Source: Sipunculus nudus (taxonomy: Eukaryota > Annelida > Sipuncula > Golfingiida > Sipunculidae). From it: 64,000 nt of DNA. Shown here in pieces: positions 1 to 12,914 of the stretch. Under the pieces are notes generated by a model that was not told where the DNA came from, searched no databases, and worked only from the letters and a program-made list of their open reading frames with translations. The position numbers and the translations under genes were made by a program. Location of the stretch: the NCBI GenBank assembly GCA_026874595.1, contig CM049313.1:71788659-71852658 (forward strand). The letters run 5' to 3'. How positions within the stretch are numbered: the first letter of the stretch is position 1; the number at the start of each line of letters is the position of its first letter.

Positions 1-1032
1 GGGTTTAAGTCAGTCACGCCAACCAGGCCTAATGTAACGCCTGCAAGCTTTCATGGGTACCGTGTTTACACTGGCCTCATAAACAGCTTCTAACAAACTA
101 TTATGATACAACTCAATATATTTTGCTGACACCTAGGCCTAATATAACGCCTGCAAGCTTTCATGGGTACCGTGTTTACACTGGCCTCATAAACAGCTTC
201 TAACAAACTATTATGATACAACTCAATATATTTTGCTGACACCCGTTCTTTGTCTGGTACCTTAATATGCTGTAACCGCATATTCAAATCTGTTCTATAC
301 ATTTCAATTTGTTTTGGTGATGCCTTGTCAAATTTATGACTGAACGTGAGCTGCTAACGTGTCGAGCTGTTAATGGAATGGAAATTGGAGCAATTACAAG
401 AAGATGGTCGGATACATAATCCGCATCATCAATAATTGTGCAGCCCAGAGGGGTTTAATCCCATTTTGGAACAATTACATGATCGATCAAAGACCTGCTA
501 GTTTCATTGTCATATGGATCGAATGTATAGTTAGGACCATATGTGGCAGATTGGACGCTCAAGGATATACATTCACATTCAGTGAGAAACATTTGAAGAA
601 CAGCACCCCCTTTGAGTGTGTTTCGCCCTATATCTCGACCCATTAACTTCACAGTTAAAATTACCAATGAATAAGCATCACGTATAGGCTGAGTATTCAT
701 AATATGAAATGTACAGTTTGTCCATATAACCCATAAATTCTGCAACAGGCTTATCTGACCCTGTTATATATACCCAAAAATAAAGATATACGTTTCAGAG
801 GATATACAAATTTTTGCACCAATAATTTTATCATCATTTATATCCTCTAGTAAACATACCTGTGAATTATAGACCCTTTCCATATGAAAGCTAAACCACC
901 TTTACCTCTACGATGAGATTCATAAGGATTAAGCGAAAAGTCGGAAACACCATGAACAACAAAATCCGGGAACATAGCGTCTAGAAAGTTTAAGCTGTCC
1001 TCAAATAGCAAGTGTTCCACAATGCACATCAA
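1..1032 (-). pseudogene. LINE ORF2 remnant: endonuclease plus linker
   Basis: The segment at 847-1032 encodes an endonuclease N-terminal region: an E-H-L-L-F stretch where families usually have QEHWL, then a histidine/glycine-rich GVSDFSLNPYESHRRGKGG stretch typical of LINE endonucleases. At 455-745 the frame ends in the YTFDPYDN...SLIDHVIVP signature, corresponding to the S/T-D-H active-site motif near the C-terminus of the fold. At 90-302 the frame encodes the hydrophilic linker between endonuclease and RT (KYIELYHNSLLEAVYEAS). The pieces are in different frames, so no protein can be made. Family level is established knowledge; clade is inference. Confidence 0.75.
25..243. repeat. 110-bp tandem duplication inside the LINE linker
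   Basis: The 110-bp segment starting aggcctaatgtaacgcc (25-134) is repeated immediately at 135-243 with one obvious change (aatgtaac to aatataac). Because 110 is not a multiple of three, the duplication shifts the ORF2 frame: the minus-strand reading of the linker runs into the second copy out of frame and stops. The near identity suggests a recent duplication of a copy that was already dead, or an assembly duplication. Confidence 0.9.
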
Positions 1033-1425
1033 ATCAATATCCTAGTTATGTAATAGAGATTGTACGTAGAAGGCACTTGGCATTGTCCCTCGAACATAAA
1101 ATGTTGCAAGAGTGAAAGTGTTCAAGAGGTTTGAGGGTTTCGAACAGACGCTATAGTAAACTGTTATCTGAGTTTGGAATGGGTTCCCGACATGAGCATA
1201 CTTAAGGCTTGATATCACTCCGTGTCACGAGGAGCTGTCTTGAGCCTCCACGCCCTTATATATACCCTCATGGGCCAAAAGCTCCCTATACCCTTATTGA
1301 AAAGCTGGCTTCTTGTTACCATAAGGTAACCACCATTGAAGTATGAGTTTCTGCTTCTTAATTACAATTGCATTAATGGTGCGCTTGTCTTTTTCAACGG
1401 GCTGATCAGGATAATCAAAAGTCGC

Positions 1426-2579
1426 TCACTTTGTTGTGCCTGAGATGGTATGTCGCCGGCGCCTCTGCTGGTCTTCAGCATCTGAACGTTGTTCCTGTCC
1501 TGAATCTGAAAGCGCTCGCCTGCTGTTGCAGTTACCTATGTTTCGACCATTATATGGCTCCATAAACGACACCTTTGTTCCACCACCATTGGACTCTAGG
1601 CAGGTGCCATTGGTCGAGAAAGCTGCACGACAAACATCACTATACCTTACAGGCTGCGGGAGGTAGGCAGTCAGCTCTTTCTCCCAGGAAAGTACTTCTT
1701 GTCTCAAGTTTGTTATAGACTTGGGCATAGTTTTGACATCGGCTGAAATTCGGCGCAGCTTAGCATCGCTTGCCCCGACAAGTTTCCATGCCTTCTTCGA
1801 ATCTTGCGTTAGATAGTGTATGGCATCTTCTTTTTCATCAATTTGTTTCTGCGTGCTTGTCAGTTCCTGTCAAAGGTCACCCAGTAGACTTTCTTGTTTA
1901 GAAGTGCGACCATGCAGTATGCACAACTGCTCACAATTTTCTTCAAATCAGCACGCAGCAGTTTTATTTTTTCAAGAAGATATTTATTTCTTGTATCGCA
2001 TGTGTCCATGCCCGCTTATAATTTTGAAGAAGCGTTCTCTAAAGACTCAAAAATTTCACCTGTTATATCACACATGAGGGGCCGAGAACGAGCAAGCGAT
2101 ATTTTGTCGGTGGCTGTTGATGAAACAACACTAGTACTGTAAAAGGGGGCCTTTTTTTTAACCACTAAGCACCTCTGTAATATCCTCAGCATTTTTTCTA
2201 GCTTAAAGTCAAGCAAAATGTAACAGTCTTTGTCGAGCTTTGTTGTGTAATTATCCCTATTCTTGTTTACATTAAGCTGTCGTTTTATTAAGGTTCCACC
2301 TGGGAATGTTGGCTTAAGTTTTATAGTTTCATACAGATCATCTCGGATAAAGTCCATCTCAGCCCCCTCATCTTGTGAAATTTGTAGCAATTTAGAAACA
2401 AAGGAGTCCTTTGGACAGTCACTCAGGGGGTAAACCATGTTTTCAACCCACATATTTGCCTCGTCACAAGGGCTGTGGCTAAAGACAGACAAGCCCTCAT
2501 TCAGTAAAGAGAGCGAGTCATGGATTAAATCTGCTGGAAAAGCTATCCCTTGAGCCATTATGACAAAAGTTGACACCAT
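1426..2579 (-). pseudogene. LINE ORF1-like protein remnant, frameshifted
   Basis: Two minus-strand frames, 2579-2016 (187 codons) and 1728-1426 (100 codons), lie upstream of the endonuclease fragments. Between them (about 1740-1900) a third partly open stretch encodes a lysine/glutamate-rich, coiled-coil-like sequence joining the second frame (SITNLRQEVLSWEKEL). This fits the coiled-coil of a LINE ORF1 protein. The two main frames differ in phase, so at least one frameshift separates them. No RRM or zinc knuckle was recognised. It could be an unrelated fragment, but position and orientation favour ORF1. Confidence 0.5.
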
Positions 2580-5197
2580 ATATGTTTGACAAGATATGTA
2601 AAGATTTCAGGCAAAATCACATATTTGATGTGTATATCCCCGTTTGGTTTGTGTCACAGGTACCCATGATCAACACAGATCATGGTCCAGTAAATATGGC
2701 GGGAGTTGAGAAAAATTTTCTCTCGTGACGGAGTTAGAATCAGTAACAAATATTTACTCACAGAACCAATCGGTGGTAAAACGGCTTACACATTGTCCAG
2801 TTGTGTATCTCACGGTTATAATATCCAATTATTGGGCAACTCCTATGCATCTTTCGAATGATTTAGTCCATCTTACACCAGAGCGAATTGAACACAGTGT
2901 TCTTCCAAGCAGCGCCACCTACCGTCAGCGCTACCTACACGTGACTTCGGCTTGAGGATTCACATGACAGACACTGCCATCTCGTCTCAAGAATAATTTC
3001 ATCAACTTAACGACTGAAACTAGGACAAGAGGGCCAGTGTCAGTGTTAAAAATTCATGTTTTTTTTTATTCCCGTCAATTGTAAAAATACCGGAAACAAT
3101 GTATTACATAATATATCAGTGTGTATATTTGAGGTAGGATATCGATATCAGCTGGTAAAGTGTGAGACAGTTTAACATACACATAAGTTAGAACAATCGT
3201 TGTCAGTGAGTGCCGTTTTAGGCAAGATGTATATATATATAGAGTCGGCAGTTTCGAGAAATTTCTCAGCTGTGGCAAGGATTAAGCAGGCACTGACAAT
3301 TTGTTCGTCCCTACAACAAATATCAAAGTGTTTTTAAGATATGATCTGGTCATCAAAATGTCATAAAGCTTTGTTGATGAAGAGAATATTTTTTATGCCC
3401 TAATTCTTATATAAGTCGGGGTTGTTTTTCCTGAATGATTGTTATTTACTCAAGATGACAAAAGGCAGAAAAAAAATGGTGTTGTATCTTCTTTTCAGTG
3501 GTCAGAATCAATTAAGCTGAGAGGAAACCTCCGATAAGTAATAAATAAGCATATGAAAAGCATGTCTTTCATCAAATAATAGAAAAATGACAAACACAGT
3601 CAATATTATTGGAATTATGACAACACAAGTAAAAATCAAACAATGAAGTTTTTAATACCGCCTGGCAAAACGGCTCAAGCCAACCAGTCCTTCACCATCC
3701 TATATAACCTACATGCGAAACACAGGCAACTCATGTTCTAAGCAATAAACTGGAACCGGAGCTTACACTTCCGGGTACGTGCATCATTACAAATTGTATT
3801 TCTAATTCTGGTGGCGTATTTTCAGCTTTTCACCAAAGCAAACAGTAGGTTAAATTGTGGACGCATTATATTTTAACGCATGTAGACTGGCCCAGTCCAT
3901 GAAATAGTTCTGACTTAATTGTTGCTTCTGACAGCGAAATCAAACGTTCATGCGTTGTTTCGTATTTAATATCGGTACCGCCATCTTGCGGCAATTCATA
4001 TAACTAATTTGCCACTATCTGACCCTCTGATTTCAAGGACTGGTAATCTTGCCGGTTCCCGGACGGTCAGCGCCACAAATCACCGCCTCGCTGAACTAAG
4101 GTCTTTTCCAGTGACGTCAGCAGTGGTCTTTCCCAGAATCTTTTTCAAAACCAACATGGTTCATTCAGTAACCGCCTTTTCCGGGCTTCCAATTGGTTAC
4201 AAATATTCCCACTTAATTTGTCTTAATAATTTTAGGCCGTCGCTTAAATTGAGTTCGGCGAGACTTTATAAAACACTATAACACTCAGCCTCAGTATTAA
4301 CGTTTATCGGACCAGCAGTCTTGAAAGTTGGCCTGTTTAAACATAATGTAGGCCAAACTCTGGCTCAGCCCATCAGCGTGAGATATTCAGGTCCACACGC
4401 AACGAACGCAGTCAAACTGTTATTCATGTACCGGCTGACTGAAACGATCACGACGTTCAGCGTGTTGGCAACTCAACAGTGGCAAAATTTTCACTTGTAA
4501 CTTGAACACTAACAAATACACAGTACAAAATTGATGCGACATTGTCTACAATGAACTTAAATTTGCCCATGGACCGTTCGAACAGCAGAGATATATCGTA
4601 GGACACGAAGGTCTATGTATGGACTTTCTAAAAACATGCATGATTTCAGTGCGAATATTACAAACTTTCTATTGCCTATGGGATGCAGTTAGCCTCCTCA
4701 TAGCAACGATGCCATTCACAGGAGGCCATGCGGCCCGACATGCAAATGCGAGGAAATCGTCAGGAGCCTGGTGACGCCCTAATATGCAAATATCAGGGAT
4801 TCGCCATACGGACTTTACAGGGCTTTAGTGATAAGAGCTGGCACTGTGTTAAGTCTATCGGTACATGGAATCATTTTTTTATTGTAAGCATTTTATTAGT
4901 AAACGCAAATACTAAAGCCCTGGCAGAGCTATAACCCATGCTGTAACATGGATGCTACGCAACTGTACCATCTAGCGTTTTACTTAAAATAAAATACAAT
5001 CAGCTAAATTCCGTTCCGGAAAATAATAGACTAATCTGTAATTTTAGTACTCAGGAGTAAGGGTCAAACCGCAAATGTTCGTTTTTTTCTAAACAAACAT
5101 TCATCAATTCCTCCTCACCCGTCTCACTAACAATAACTTATTTGCTTCGCACATGCATTCTGTATGGATATCTTACAACTCGATTACATATAAATGT
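2580..5197. other. Intergenic; no gene seen
   Basis: No reading frame with protein-like features. It contains a CTCF-like AGCGCCACCT word at 2911-2920, a YY1-like word (minus-strand AAGATGGCGG) near 3979-3988, and two octamer words ATGCAAAT at 4740-4747 and 4784-4791 downstream of the FoxQ2 3' end. Otherwise unremarkable AT-rich sequence. Confidence 0.6.
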
Positions 5198-5203
5198 TTT
5201 TAT
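5198..5203 (-). terminator. Candidate polyadenylation signal of foxQ2
   Basis: TTTATT on the + strand is AATAAA on the minus strand, about 300 nt beyond the foxQ2 stop codon. It is the first canonical signal downstream. Cleavage would fall near 5180. Confidence 0.45.
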
Positions 5204-5498
5204 TCAACAACTGCGCATACTGTTAGTGTATGAGTGCGACCACTACATTTTATAATTATATCTGTGTACAGATTGTCTTTTTTGTGAGCATACAAAAAAG
5301 AAAATTATCCAGTGAGGACGACAAATGATGTAATGAATGAAATATACATATGACATGATAATATGAGCTGAGTGATATCGTTAAATGGTAAATGAGTATC
5401 GATTAATTCTGTACCGGTTCTTGGGCCCGATCAACAATGGAATGAAAAAGAGGATTTTTGTCACTTGTCTGATGTTACAAATTCGTTCTTCACCCCAT

Positions 5499-6386
5499 TT
5501 ACATCATACCGGCTGGAATTGTTGACGTGATGTGGCTGTTGATAACGCAATTATAAGGTGACTGTATAGGTGACAGAGATGGCATACTTATCGGGCTAAA
5601 ACTGTAAGGAGTATCACTGAGGTAAGTACCGGCGTAACTCGATATCTCAAGCGGTGAGCGGTACGACGTGGGACTGTACGTACATGTCTGGAAACTCTCA
5701 GGAACAGTCGGCGACAACAGGTCCATCCTTGTGTGAGCGGGCTGAGCATACTGCGGCGACGCGTACAGCAGATGGGCGTACGGGTGGTGATGACGATATC
5801 CCGTGGGTACAGAGCTCATAGGGACATACGTCAGATTATTACGATACAATGACGGCATCCCACTGACGTCACTGTCACGCTGTCCACGACGAGCTCTTCT
5901 CCTGGCCTGTCTTCTCCTGTAATCTCCGTTTCTGAAATCTTCCACACAGGCGGGATGGATCGACCAGTAGTTCCCTTTACCGTTACCAGCTCGCCCGTTT
6001 TTAATAAAACACTCGTTCAGTGACAGATTATGGCGGATGCTGTTTCTCCACGCCTTTTCACTTGTATTGCGGTAGTACACGAATTTGTCCATGATATATT
6101 GATAAATCTCTCCAAGCAAAAGTTTCTTCTCTGGTGAATCCAAGATGGCCATGGAAATGAGAGCGATGTACGACATAGGAGGTTTTGTCTCAGTTTTGAA
6201 CCACCGTGTCGGGGAAGGCGTAGTTGGAGAGGGGAGACCGACGTCACTTTCTGGAGAGCTGTCTGAGGAGAGTCCGGAAGTTCCAGAGGAGTTCCCTGAG
6301 GGACTGACTGTTAACTTAAACGTTGGGGTTCCAACCTCTTTGGTACTGCCTTCAGTAATCAGATTGTTGATCTCGAAGCACATCAT
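5499..6386 (-). CDS. foxQ2: Forkhead transcription factor FoxQ2
   Basis: Predicted DNA-binding transcription factor of 295 aa, one exon. The forkhead domain covers about residues 68-167 (nt 6185-5886): [14 protein letters not shown] at the start, recognition helix [15 protein letters not shown] at 113-127, GNYWSIHP in wing 1, and a strongly basic wing 2 ([11 protein letters not shown]). The [18 protein letters not shown] and [20 protein letters not shown] features are characteristic of the FoxQ2 class, which is involved in anterior/apical neuroectoderm patterning in invertebrate embryos (known of the family). Residues 4-10 (FEINNLI) resemble the Groucho-binding EH1 motif, suggesting repressor activity. 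The start is the first ATG after an in-frame TGA; the open frame extends upstream only to a GTG. The C-terminal part is Ser/Pro/Tyr-rich. An additional upstream exon cannot be excluded. Confidence 0.9.
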   Translation of the reverse strand: MMCFEINNLITEGSTKEVGTPTFKLTVSPSGNSSGTSGLSSDSSPESDVGLPSPTTPSPTRWFKTETKPPMSYIALISMAILDSPEKKLLLGEIYQYIMDKFVYYRNTSEKAWRNSIRHNLSLNECFIKNGRAGNGKGNYWSIHPACVEDFRNGDYRRRQARRRARRGQRDSDVSGMPSLYRNNLTYVPMSSVPTGYRHHHPYAHLLYASPQYAQPAHTRMDLLSPTVPESFQTCTYSPTSYRSPLEISSYAGTYLSDTPYSFSPISMPSLSPIQSPYNCVINSHITSTIPAGMM

Positions 6387-6850
6387 GTTGATCACGCCGA
6401 TGTATGTATTAAACGATCGCTGATTATGAACGGATCATAAACAAAATGCAGTTCAGAGTAAGTCGGTTGTAAAGACGCAGATACCCTTTAAGTATTACAG
6501 AGCAGGCAGTGTGTGGCAAGCATTGCTGGTACAGAGTATATATGTATCTCTTGATTTATGGTGCGCAGTACTCACTTAGTTCTGCCATTCCTGAAATCGA
6601 CAAAATTTGAGATTGCAACGGCAGACTTAGCGTCTGCCATGATACTCAAACCAGCCTGAGTATTTTTCTGGTTTAGTGACAACTGAGCTTTCATCAGACG
6701 TCAATAGTGGCGTTTTCTTCACGCTCGGGTGATTCCGACCGGCCGCCGACAGACATGCGAATCCTGCCGAGCTGGCGGAAAGATCTCGTGTCTATGATTA
6801 CAAAATAATGGCCGGCATGATATTCTGACACTAATTAGCGTTATTTTGAT
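6387..6850 (-). promoter_or_regulatory. foxQ2 upstream region with TATA-like box
   Basis: A minus-strand TATA-like stretch lies at 6537-6543, about 150 nt upstream of the foxQ2 ATG, which would give a 5' leader of about 120 nt. A GC-richer stretch (about 6720-6790, containing GACCGGCCGCCGAC) follows further upstream. No conservation data; the assignment is by position only. Confidence 0.35.
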
Positions 6851-7625
6851 ACAGGGCTTCGTTTTTTCTGTACACTTTGTAAACATTGTTGTAGATCCGT
6901 GATGACTGATATAATAAGATTGAATAATAATAAAATATAATGTACGTACTAGCTGTTTTATTTCACAAAAACAAAATAAAAAAATAACGAAAGAACTATA
7001 TGTTTATAAAACACAACCTAGTTGAACTGTAGAGTGCACATGCATAGAGTCTTTGTTTCAGATATTCGATTACAACCGAGCAGGGGCAGATAAAAACACG
7101 AGGTCAGAATCTTCTCAATGACTGAAAAGGCAAATCGGATGTCCACTGTAGGACAAAAGTGAACGAACTTTCTAAAACACAAAACAAACAAAAAAAACAA
7201 GAATGAACAAAATCGTCATCAGAGGTATTTTGTAACAGTAAATTAGGTTCCATATTGACATCACTCTATAGCTCCTTTGCGGATATGGTTATAGACGATA
7301 TATACTTTCCTGCTTAAGTATTTGTCCGCACGTATGCATGACTCTCCATTTACATTTCCGATGTATCCATTGTTATCTTCAGTCATATTGAATTAATTTT
7401 GCTGGTCGCCCACTAGAAATACACTCATGCACGCTGGTCTATGGGAATGGTAAAAAACGAATCGGAGAATAAAATTAAATTGTTTAATACCTTGTAGACT
7501 GCAAAAAAGATTCTTTCTGTGTAGCTTATTCGCCAAAACCTCTCCAAATGTTATAAAATTTACGTGTTCTTTTGATATTGTACTTTATTTTAAGAATACG
7601 CAAAATCACAATTACAAAATGTATG
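6851..7625. other. Intergenic; nothing recognised
   Basis: AT-rich, with short poly-A runs (around 6965-7000 and 7185-7200). No gene or repeat family recognised. Confidence 0.6.
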
Positions 7626-7658
7626 TATGTATATATATTATATATATATATATATATA

Positions 7659-7696
<38 letters not shown>

Positions 7697-7712
7697 TATA
7701 TATATAATATTG
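7626..7712. repeat. (TA)n/(TG)n microsatellite
   Basis: Alternating TA with a short TG insert and an imperfect TA tail. A spurious minus-strand frame reads through it. Confidence 0.9.
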
Positions 7713-10700
7713 TGTGAAACCTTCAAATAACATTAAATTACTTTAAGTAAGTAAATTTTTCAAAAAATGAAATTAAAACCTCTTGCTTTCGACATTGTGC
7801 GCCTCATAAAGATTTACTTTATGGAAAAGAAATATATACGCCGTGCACGTTAGGAGTTAAAATAATCATAATAACACTGAGCGTCAAAACGGACACCTTT
7901 ATTTTTTTTCTCATATAACATTAACGGATGCACACATGCACGCACGTCTGGACTCCAACACATTCATTAAGGCAGGAAACCCGCTTTTGTGTTTTTGCCC
8001 CACATTCTTCATATACATATAGTATTATATATTCAAGTTCCTCCCCCCCCCCCCCCCCCCGGTCCACATTGCATTATGAATCGGTGCCGAGCAAATGACA
8101 GTATCGTCATTGTAAATATAACTGCGGATCAGTTATTTGCTTGTCTATCCACTCAACCCGACTATCCACTAAGTAGTCTCGTGTTCTGTTTATCTTCAGG
8201 CATAGGTCGTATACCTGGACGCGTTAACTCATATTCGTGTAAAAGAAATTAACTTCTCCGGGGACTTTCACTACCCTTCATTGCACCAGCTTGCATATCT
8301 TGTAAATTCATAAATAAAAAGGTGAGGGTGACTGGTTTTATCTTTTCATTAGATAGTGATAAATACATCGAGTTATTTGCCTTCATGGTTTGGTTCGCAC
8401 GCGTTTATCGCAAGTTGATATATATAATCTATACACCTGCACCACTGTCCCGCAAGGTCTGTACTGCTCTCAGCTGTAGACTTTAGCTGGGAAAGTATTT
8501 ACATAGACACTATTGAACACTTTGTGGATAGTTATTGTACTAACACCATTGTGTACACAAGTTGGACCCCCTGTACAGACAGTTGAAGTCAACGCTGTTC
8601 GTCTCTTACATTGACTTGGATACCGTCTCGCTAACCGCACTAACGGAAGCTTCGGTCACTGGGAGGGAAATCGGCTAATGGGGATGATCAACAAGTCAAT
8701 AATATAATACGTCCGTTATATCTCCGTCCACAGTGATAACGATCTCACAGGTAACAAAGGTAAGTTGATTATGTTCTGTATCAAACACACGGTGTATTTG
8801 TGTACCGTCTCCGTGTGTTCTGAAGTGTAACGGAATGTTACTTTGATCTCGTACCATGATGTTTTATGGACGAGTCTATGTACGCACTGTTTATGTACTA
8901 GATGCGTATGGCTATATTGGAATAATGCATAAGTCACCTACAACTGGGGCTCAAGACTTTTTTCAAGAATCTAATATTCAAGTATGATACACAGGACTTG
9001 CTCAAAGAATCTGATAAATATACCCAGTAAACCGGAAAATAAACAAGGTGCTATATTTGACCTGTGATGGCCTGGATATCAGTACAAAATTTTACTAGTT
9101 TGTTTTTTTTTTTTTGCTTTAGATCGTTGATGTTCCTTACTTTTAAGTTATTGATCGAAACAGGGGCACTGTAGTGGCTGTACCTTTCGAGTTGTTTTGA
9201 TGACGTATCCATGCCCTGTATTTGTGCAAGTAAGGCAACATGATCATCGTACAGTGAGCAAGGTCCACGCTGCGAGTGTTCGGGTTTCAATTTTTTCTTA
9301 ATTACACTTTGGGTTTATGTCAGGTCTCATAATTATGTGTTAAGCATGTGTGTTTTTATATAAAGTAAACATGACTAAAACAATACTTGTAAGAAGTCTA
9401 CGATTTGTTCTACACATTGAAAGGGCATGTAAAACTGACACTTGACAAGAAATTAAGACATTGCAAAACACTCGCACCTACCCATCAAAACCAACATTTT
9501 AATAAACACAAATGGTAAACAACTAGAATGAATATCAATTATAATCAAGATGTAACCCGTGATGAAAAATTAACCTTAAAGACATCACTCAAAGACCGCA
9601 TATTTGTAACCACCGCCTTTTTGGATCATCAGATCCGGAATATTACAAGGATTCTTATCAAACCTTTATTTGCGGTATACGTAAGCGTTGGATAAACATC
9701 AATAAATCATGATGAATGAAATGTATGTCACGGTTCAACACCTAGTTGTTTGCATCACAGGTCAGTTCTGCACGCCAGAACTAATGTGCACTAATCTAAG
9801 TGCACACGTAAGTGGAAAAACATTATATCTCCCAGCGGGTAACATATTTAACACTGATTGATAAAACTGGTCGAAGCTCATTTGTGAAAATAAGGTAACC
9901 CATATATATGATCATATGAGTCAACATGATACATTATCCTTTATATGCATGATAAAACGCATACACGTCCCGATGTACGTCTTCATCACTCAGTCTGTTG
10001 TTCATTTATTTGAATGTTCGTAAATATTCATGAATGTTCTTAAGAGAAGCGGTGAAATGATGTATGAAGTGGTCCGGGTTGAAGACTGAGCTGGCATGTA
10101 ACATGAACAAGATCTTATAAGTTATGTTGTATCACTGTTCGTATTTTATTGATAATGAGGACAACAATAACGATTTGTAATCCTTGTAGAGTTGTTCTAA
10201 TATCTTTGTTCAACATATTCTTAGATATAAAAAAATATATAAACTTGTTCGAGAAAAAGTTTACTTCCCTGAATTTTATTTCTTATCACTTTCGCATAAA
10301 AGATTTTTTATTTTAATTTTAAAGTATTTTTAAAATTTATTACGTTTATCATATTTCATACAAAATGTTTTTTTTTTTGCAAAAAGTAAAATGAATTGAG
10401 TTCTCCATATAACCGTGAAAATATGTAACTTTGCCAAGGGAAAGTTGCTTTTAAAATATATTCCTAAAAAATCATCTGCGAGTTTAAAGTGAAAACATTT
10501 TAATCTGGTCTGATTAGATATAACAACACTAAACACATACTTGACACCGCAGTGTACGCTCGTACTGTATAACAGGGATGGTACAAAGATTAAGAGGTTT
10601 ATTGACGATGACACTTGTCTCACGTGCGGGAGTGACAAAAAAATCAATTGACCAGTAACGCCCGGCGTTTTACTGCTCCCGTGTATAATGCTGGCGATTG

Positions 10701-12843
10701 ATCCACACAAGTTGGCTGCAGAGACGGGATTTGTAATAACAAAAATAGCAGTGGTATTTTTTTCTGCTCAATAATAAAAAAAAAATGATCATACACCTGC
10801 GAGTCTCTTTTGGACCAAAATCGCAAAATGTCCATAAGGAATACACAGATTTCATAATCAGATGTGGAAACTTTAATATTTTCTCGGGATTAAGCTTGAA
10901 AGAATTTTTTTTATTAATGGGTTCACCACCTTATATATATATTTACACATTTTACACACCTAGTATACCCGCTTTTGATTAAATTAAATAATACCCGGAA
11001 TAAAGACACCTCCAATTAACTTTGATTGGAGTATCATTCTCTATTTTAAAATATTATGACCTCGTGCAGCAACCAAATAACTTATAGAGTTCTTTATGAT
11101 ATATATTAGTTGCATCCTGGACAGGCTTACTTGAAAACAAAATATCGCTTTATCCACAGGCGGTTTTATCCCTGTTGGTACAAATAAAGTCTGAGGCAGT
11201 TTTCAATCAATTCTATATACATTCCCCAATCCTACTGAGCGTTAAACCGGTAAATACTGCTTGAGATTAACTTGATTATATAGAAAGGCACAAGACTAGA
11301 ATCTCCATTGTATTGCATCTATTAATAAGTAATCCGCCAAGATTTATGTGCAACCTTCTGATTAGGTTCCAAATATTGTGTAGGTACCAGTCTATATATT
11401 TCCTGTAAATAACAAGACGGCAAAAGGTTCCGGCCTAAATCTTTTAATATAAACAAGACGAAGTTATTACCAGGCAGGATTTACTGATTTCACACTTTTA
11501 TGTAGTAAAGGGTGAGGGAATGTTTATAAGAGTGATTGAAAACTGTTTCAGTCAGTGTTTGTAGCAAGACGAATTCAAGCGCAAGTGCTTACTCCGTATC
11601 GCATACCCTAACCTTTAAATAACTTTCAAAGCAAGCCACCATTGGATATCGTATTTAAATAACACAATGCTCTAGCGGAAGTGCTTCTGTTATCCTGGAT
11701 TAGTCAACAGTGTCAGTAAGAGCGCTGAGTGACTTGGGGAATGAGAATCAATCCTCTTTATAACGGCCGTGGAAGCTTGCGGTACGTGTTGATAAAGCCA
11801 GCTGTAAGATCGATGGTGGGAGCCAGGTATGGCTGTCGTATTGACAGGAGGAAGTGGAAGGTCCAAGGTCCAGATACAGAGCTGAATCTGGCTGCTTACG
11901 TAGGATGATGCGGCTCGTTAATCCACGCTGACAGCCGATATTGCTACTACAACTGACAGATAGTATATAAATGGTTAAATCATACCCGTGCGTGGAGGGT
12001 GTTATCGTTTACCTTCCCAGGAAGCCGATACCCAACGGTGTGCGTTTATAACGTTTAAATGACGAGGACGACTGATGTGCATGTTAGTGTGAGAGGAACA
12101 TAAGGACAGCTATTCTCATTAAGAGAACTGGACATTGAAGTATCGTATAGAGCCTCTGGGCTATCTAGCAAGTAACATGGTCTTCTTCAGGAATAATATG
12201 GATCACCACATTATCCAATGACCTTGATACATCCCTAACAGAGAGATTCCTCATTGGAAGGTAATGGATGGTGGACTTCTTTTTAACTAAATATTCACGC
12301 GTAGAAATGGAATATCTGATGTGGAAAATATCCTTAAAATTTATTAACTAACAAGTCCACTAGCAGTATTCAAACCAAACATATAAAAATGGGGAAGAGG
12401 AATGAACAGCCTGGAGCAATATGTGAAACAACAAAAAACAGACACCAAATAATGTTTACCCGGAAGGACCTTCCTCTCGTTACCACACAAAACTGATGGT
12501 GCGAGGACTGAATAAAAGAGCCTATAAAGTCTGGCATCAGGTGGTGAGAATACTGATATAATGGCTTTTATATAAATACAACCTAAATCCAAAGGACAAG
12601 GCCAAATATAGCATGGATAAACAAGGCATTGGCAAGGTAATGAGAGTTGGTCTCCAATAAGACCAATGAATCATGAACAACTGTCGTTCTTGCGTTTTAC
12701 TGTGTGTTCATTTGGTAAAATATATACTAATAAATACAGAGATGATATGATGCAGTCAGAAGTTCTGGCTATCCAAACCATGGACTAGAAACATTAATAA
12801 GTAACGGCCAATTAACGAGCCCGCGGCTGTCTTATCTTTCTAG
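7713..12843. other. Intergenic; no gene supported
   Basis: About 5 kb without a convincing frame. It contains an 18-C homopolymer at 8043-8060 and poly-T/poly-A runs near 9105 and 10370. No coding similarity recognised on either strand. Confidence 0.5.
8043..8060. repeat. Poly-C tract (18 C)
   Basis: Uninterrupted C run in AT-rich surroundings, one of twelve G/C homopolymers of at least ten bases in the window. Confidence 0.95.
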
Positions 12844-12914
12844 AGCAGTTTGTGTTATCATTACCATGGATACAAGTGAAGCAACTAAGATGGCGTTCGA
12901 GGTGCACGATAAGG
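12844..12914 (+). other. Candidate short coding exon (low confidence)
   Basis: A pyrimidine-rich acceptor (cttatctttctag) ends at 12843. It is followed by an ATG at 12866 in a strong context (ACCATGG), 16 codons reading MDTSEATKMAFEVHDK, and a donor-like GTATGT starting at 12915. The next acceptor on this strand that could pair is the one at 16461-16462, but joining them in phase leads to a stop at 16519 in the main frame, so it is not simply the first coding exon of the 16540 gene. It may be a leader exon, an exon of an unrecognised gene, or chance. Confidence 0.25.

Larger units (their letters stand above)
1..2579 (-). mobile_element. Decayed non-LTR retrotransposon (LINE), truncated by window edge
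   Basis: Read on the minus strand, fragments appear in the order expected for a two-ORF LINE: a coiled-coil ORF1-like protein (2579 down to 1426), an apurinic endonuclease N-terminal part (1032-847), an endonuclease C-terminal part (745-455), then the linker that precedes reverse transcriptase (302-90). The reverse transcriptase would lie beyond position 1. Frames change between fragments and stops intervene, so the copy is dead. The order and the endonuclease motifs are seen directly; the clade (CR1/L2/RTE-like) is not resolved. Confidence 0.75.
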
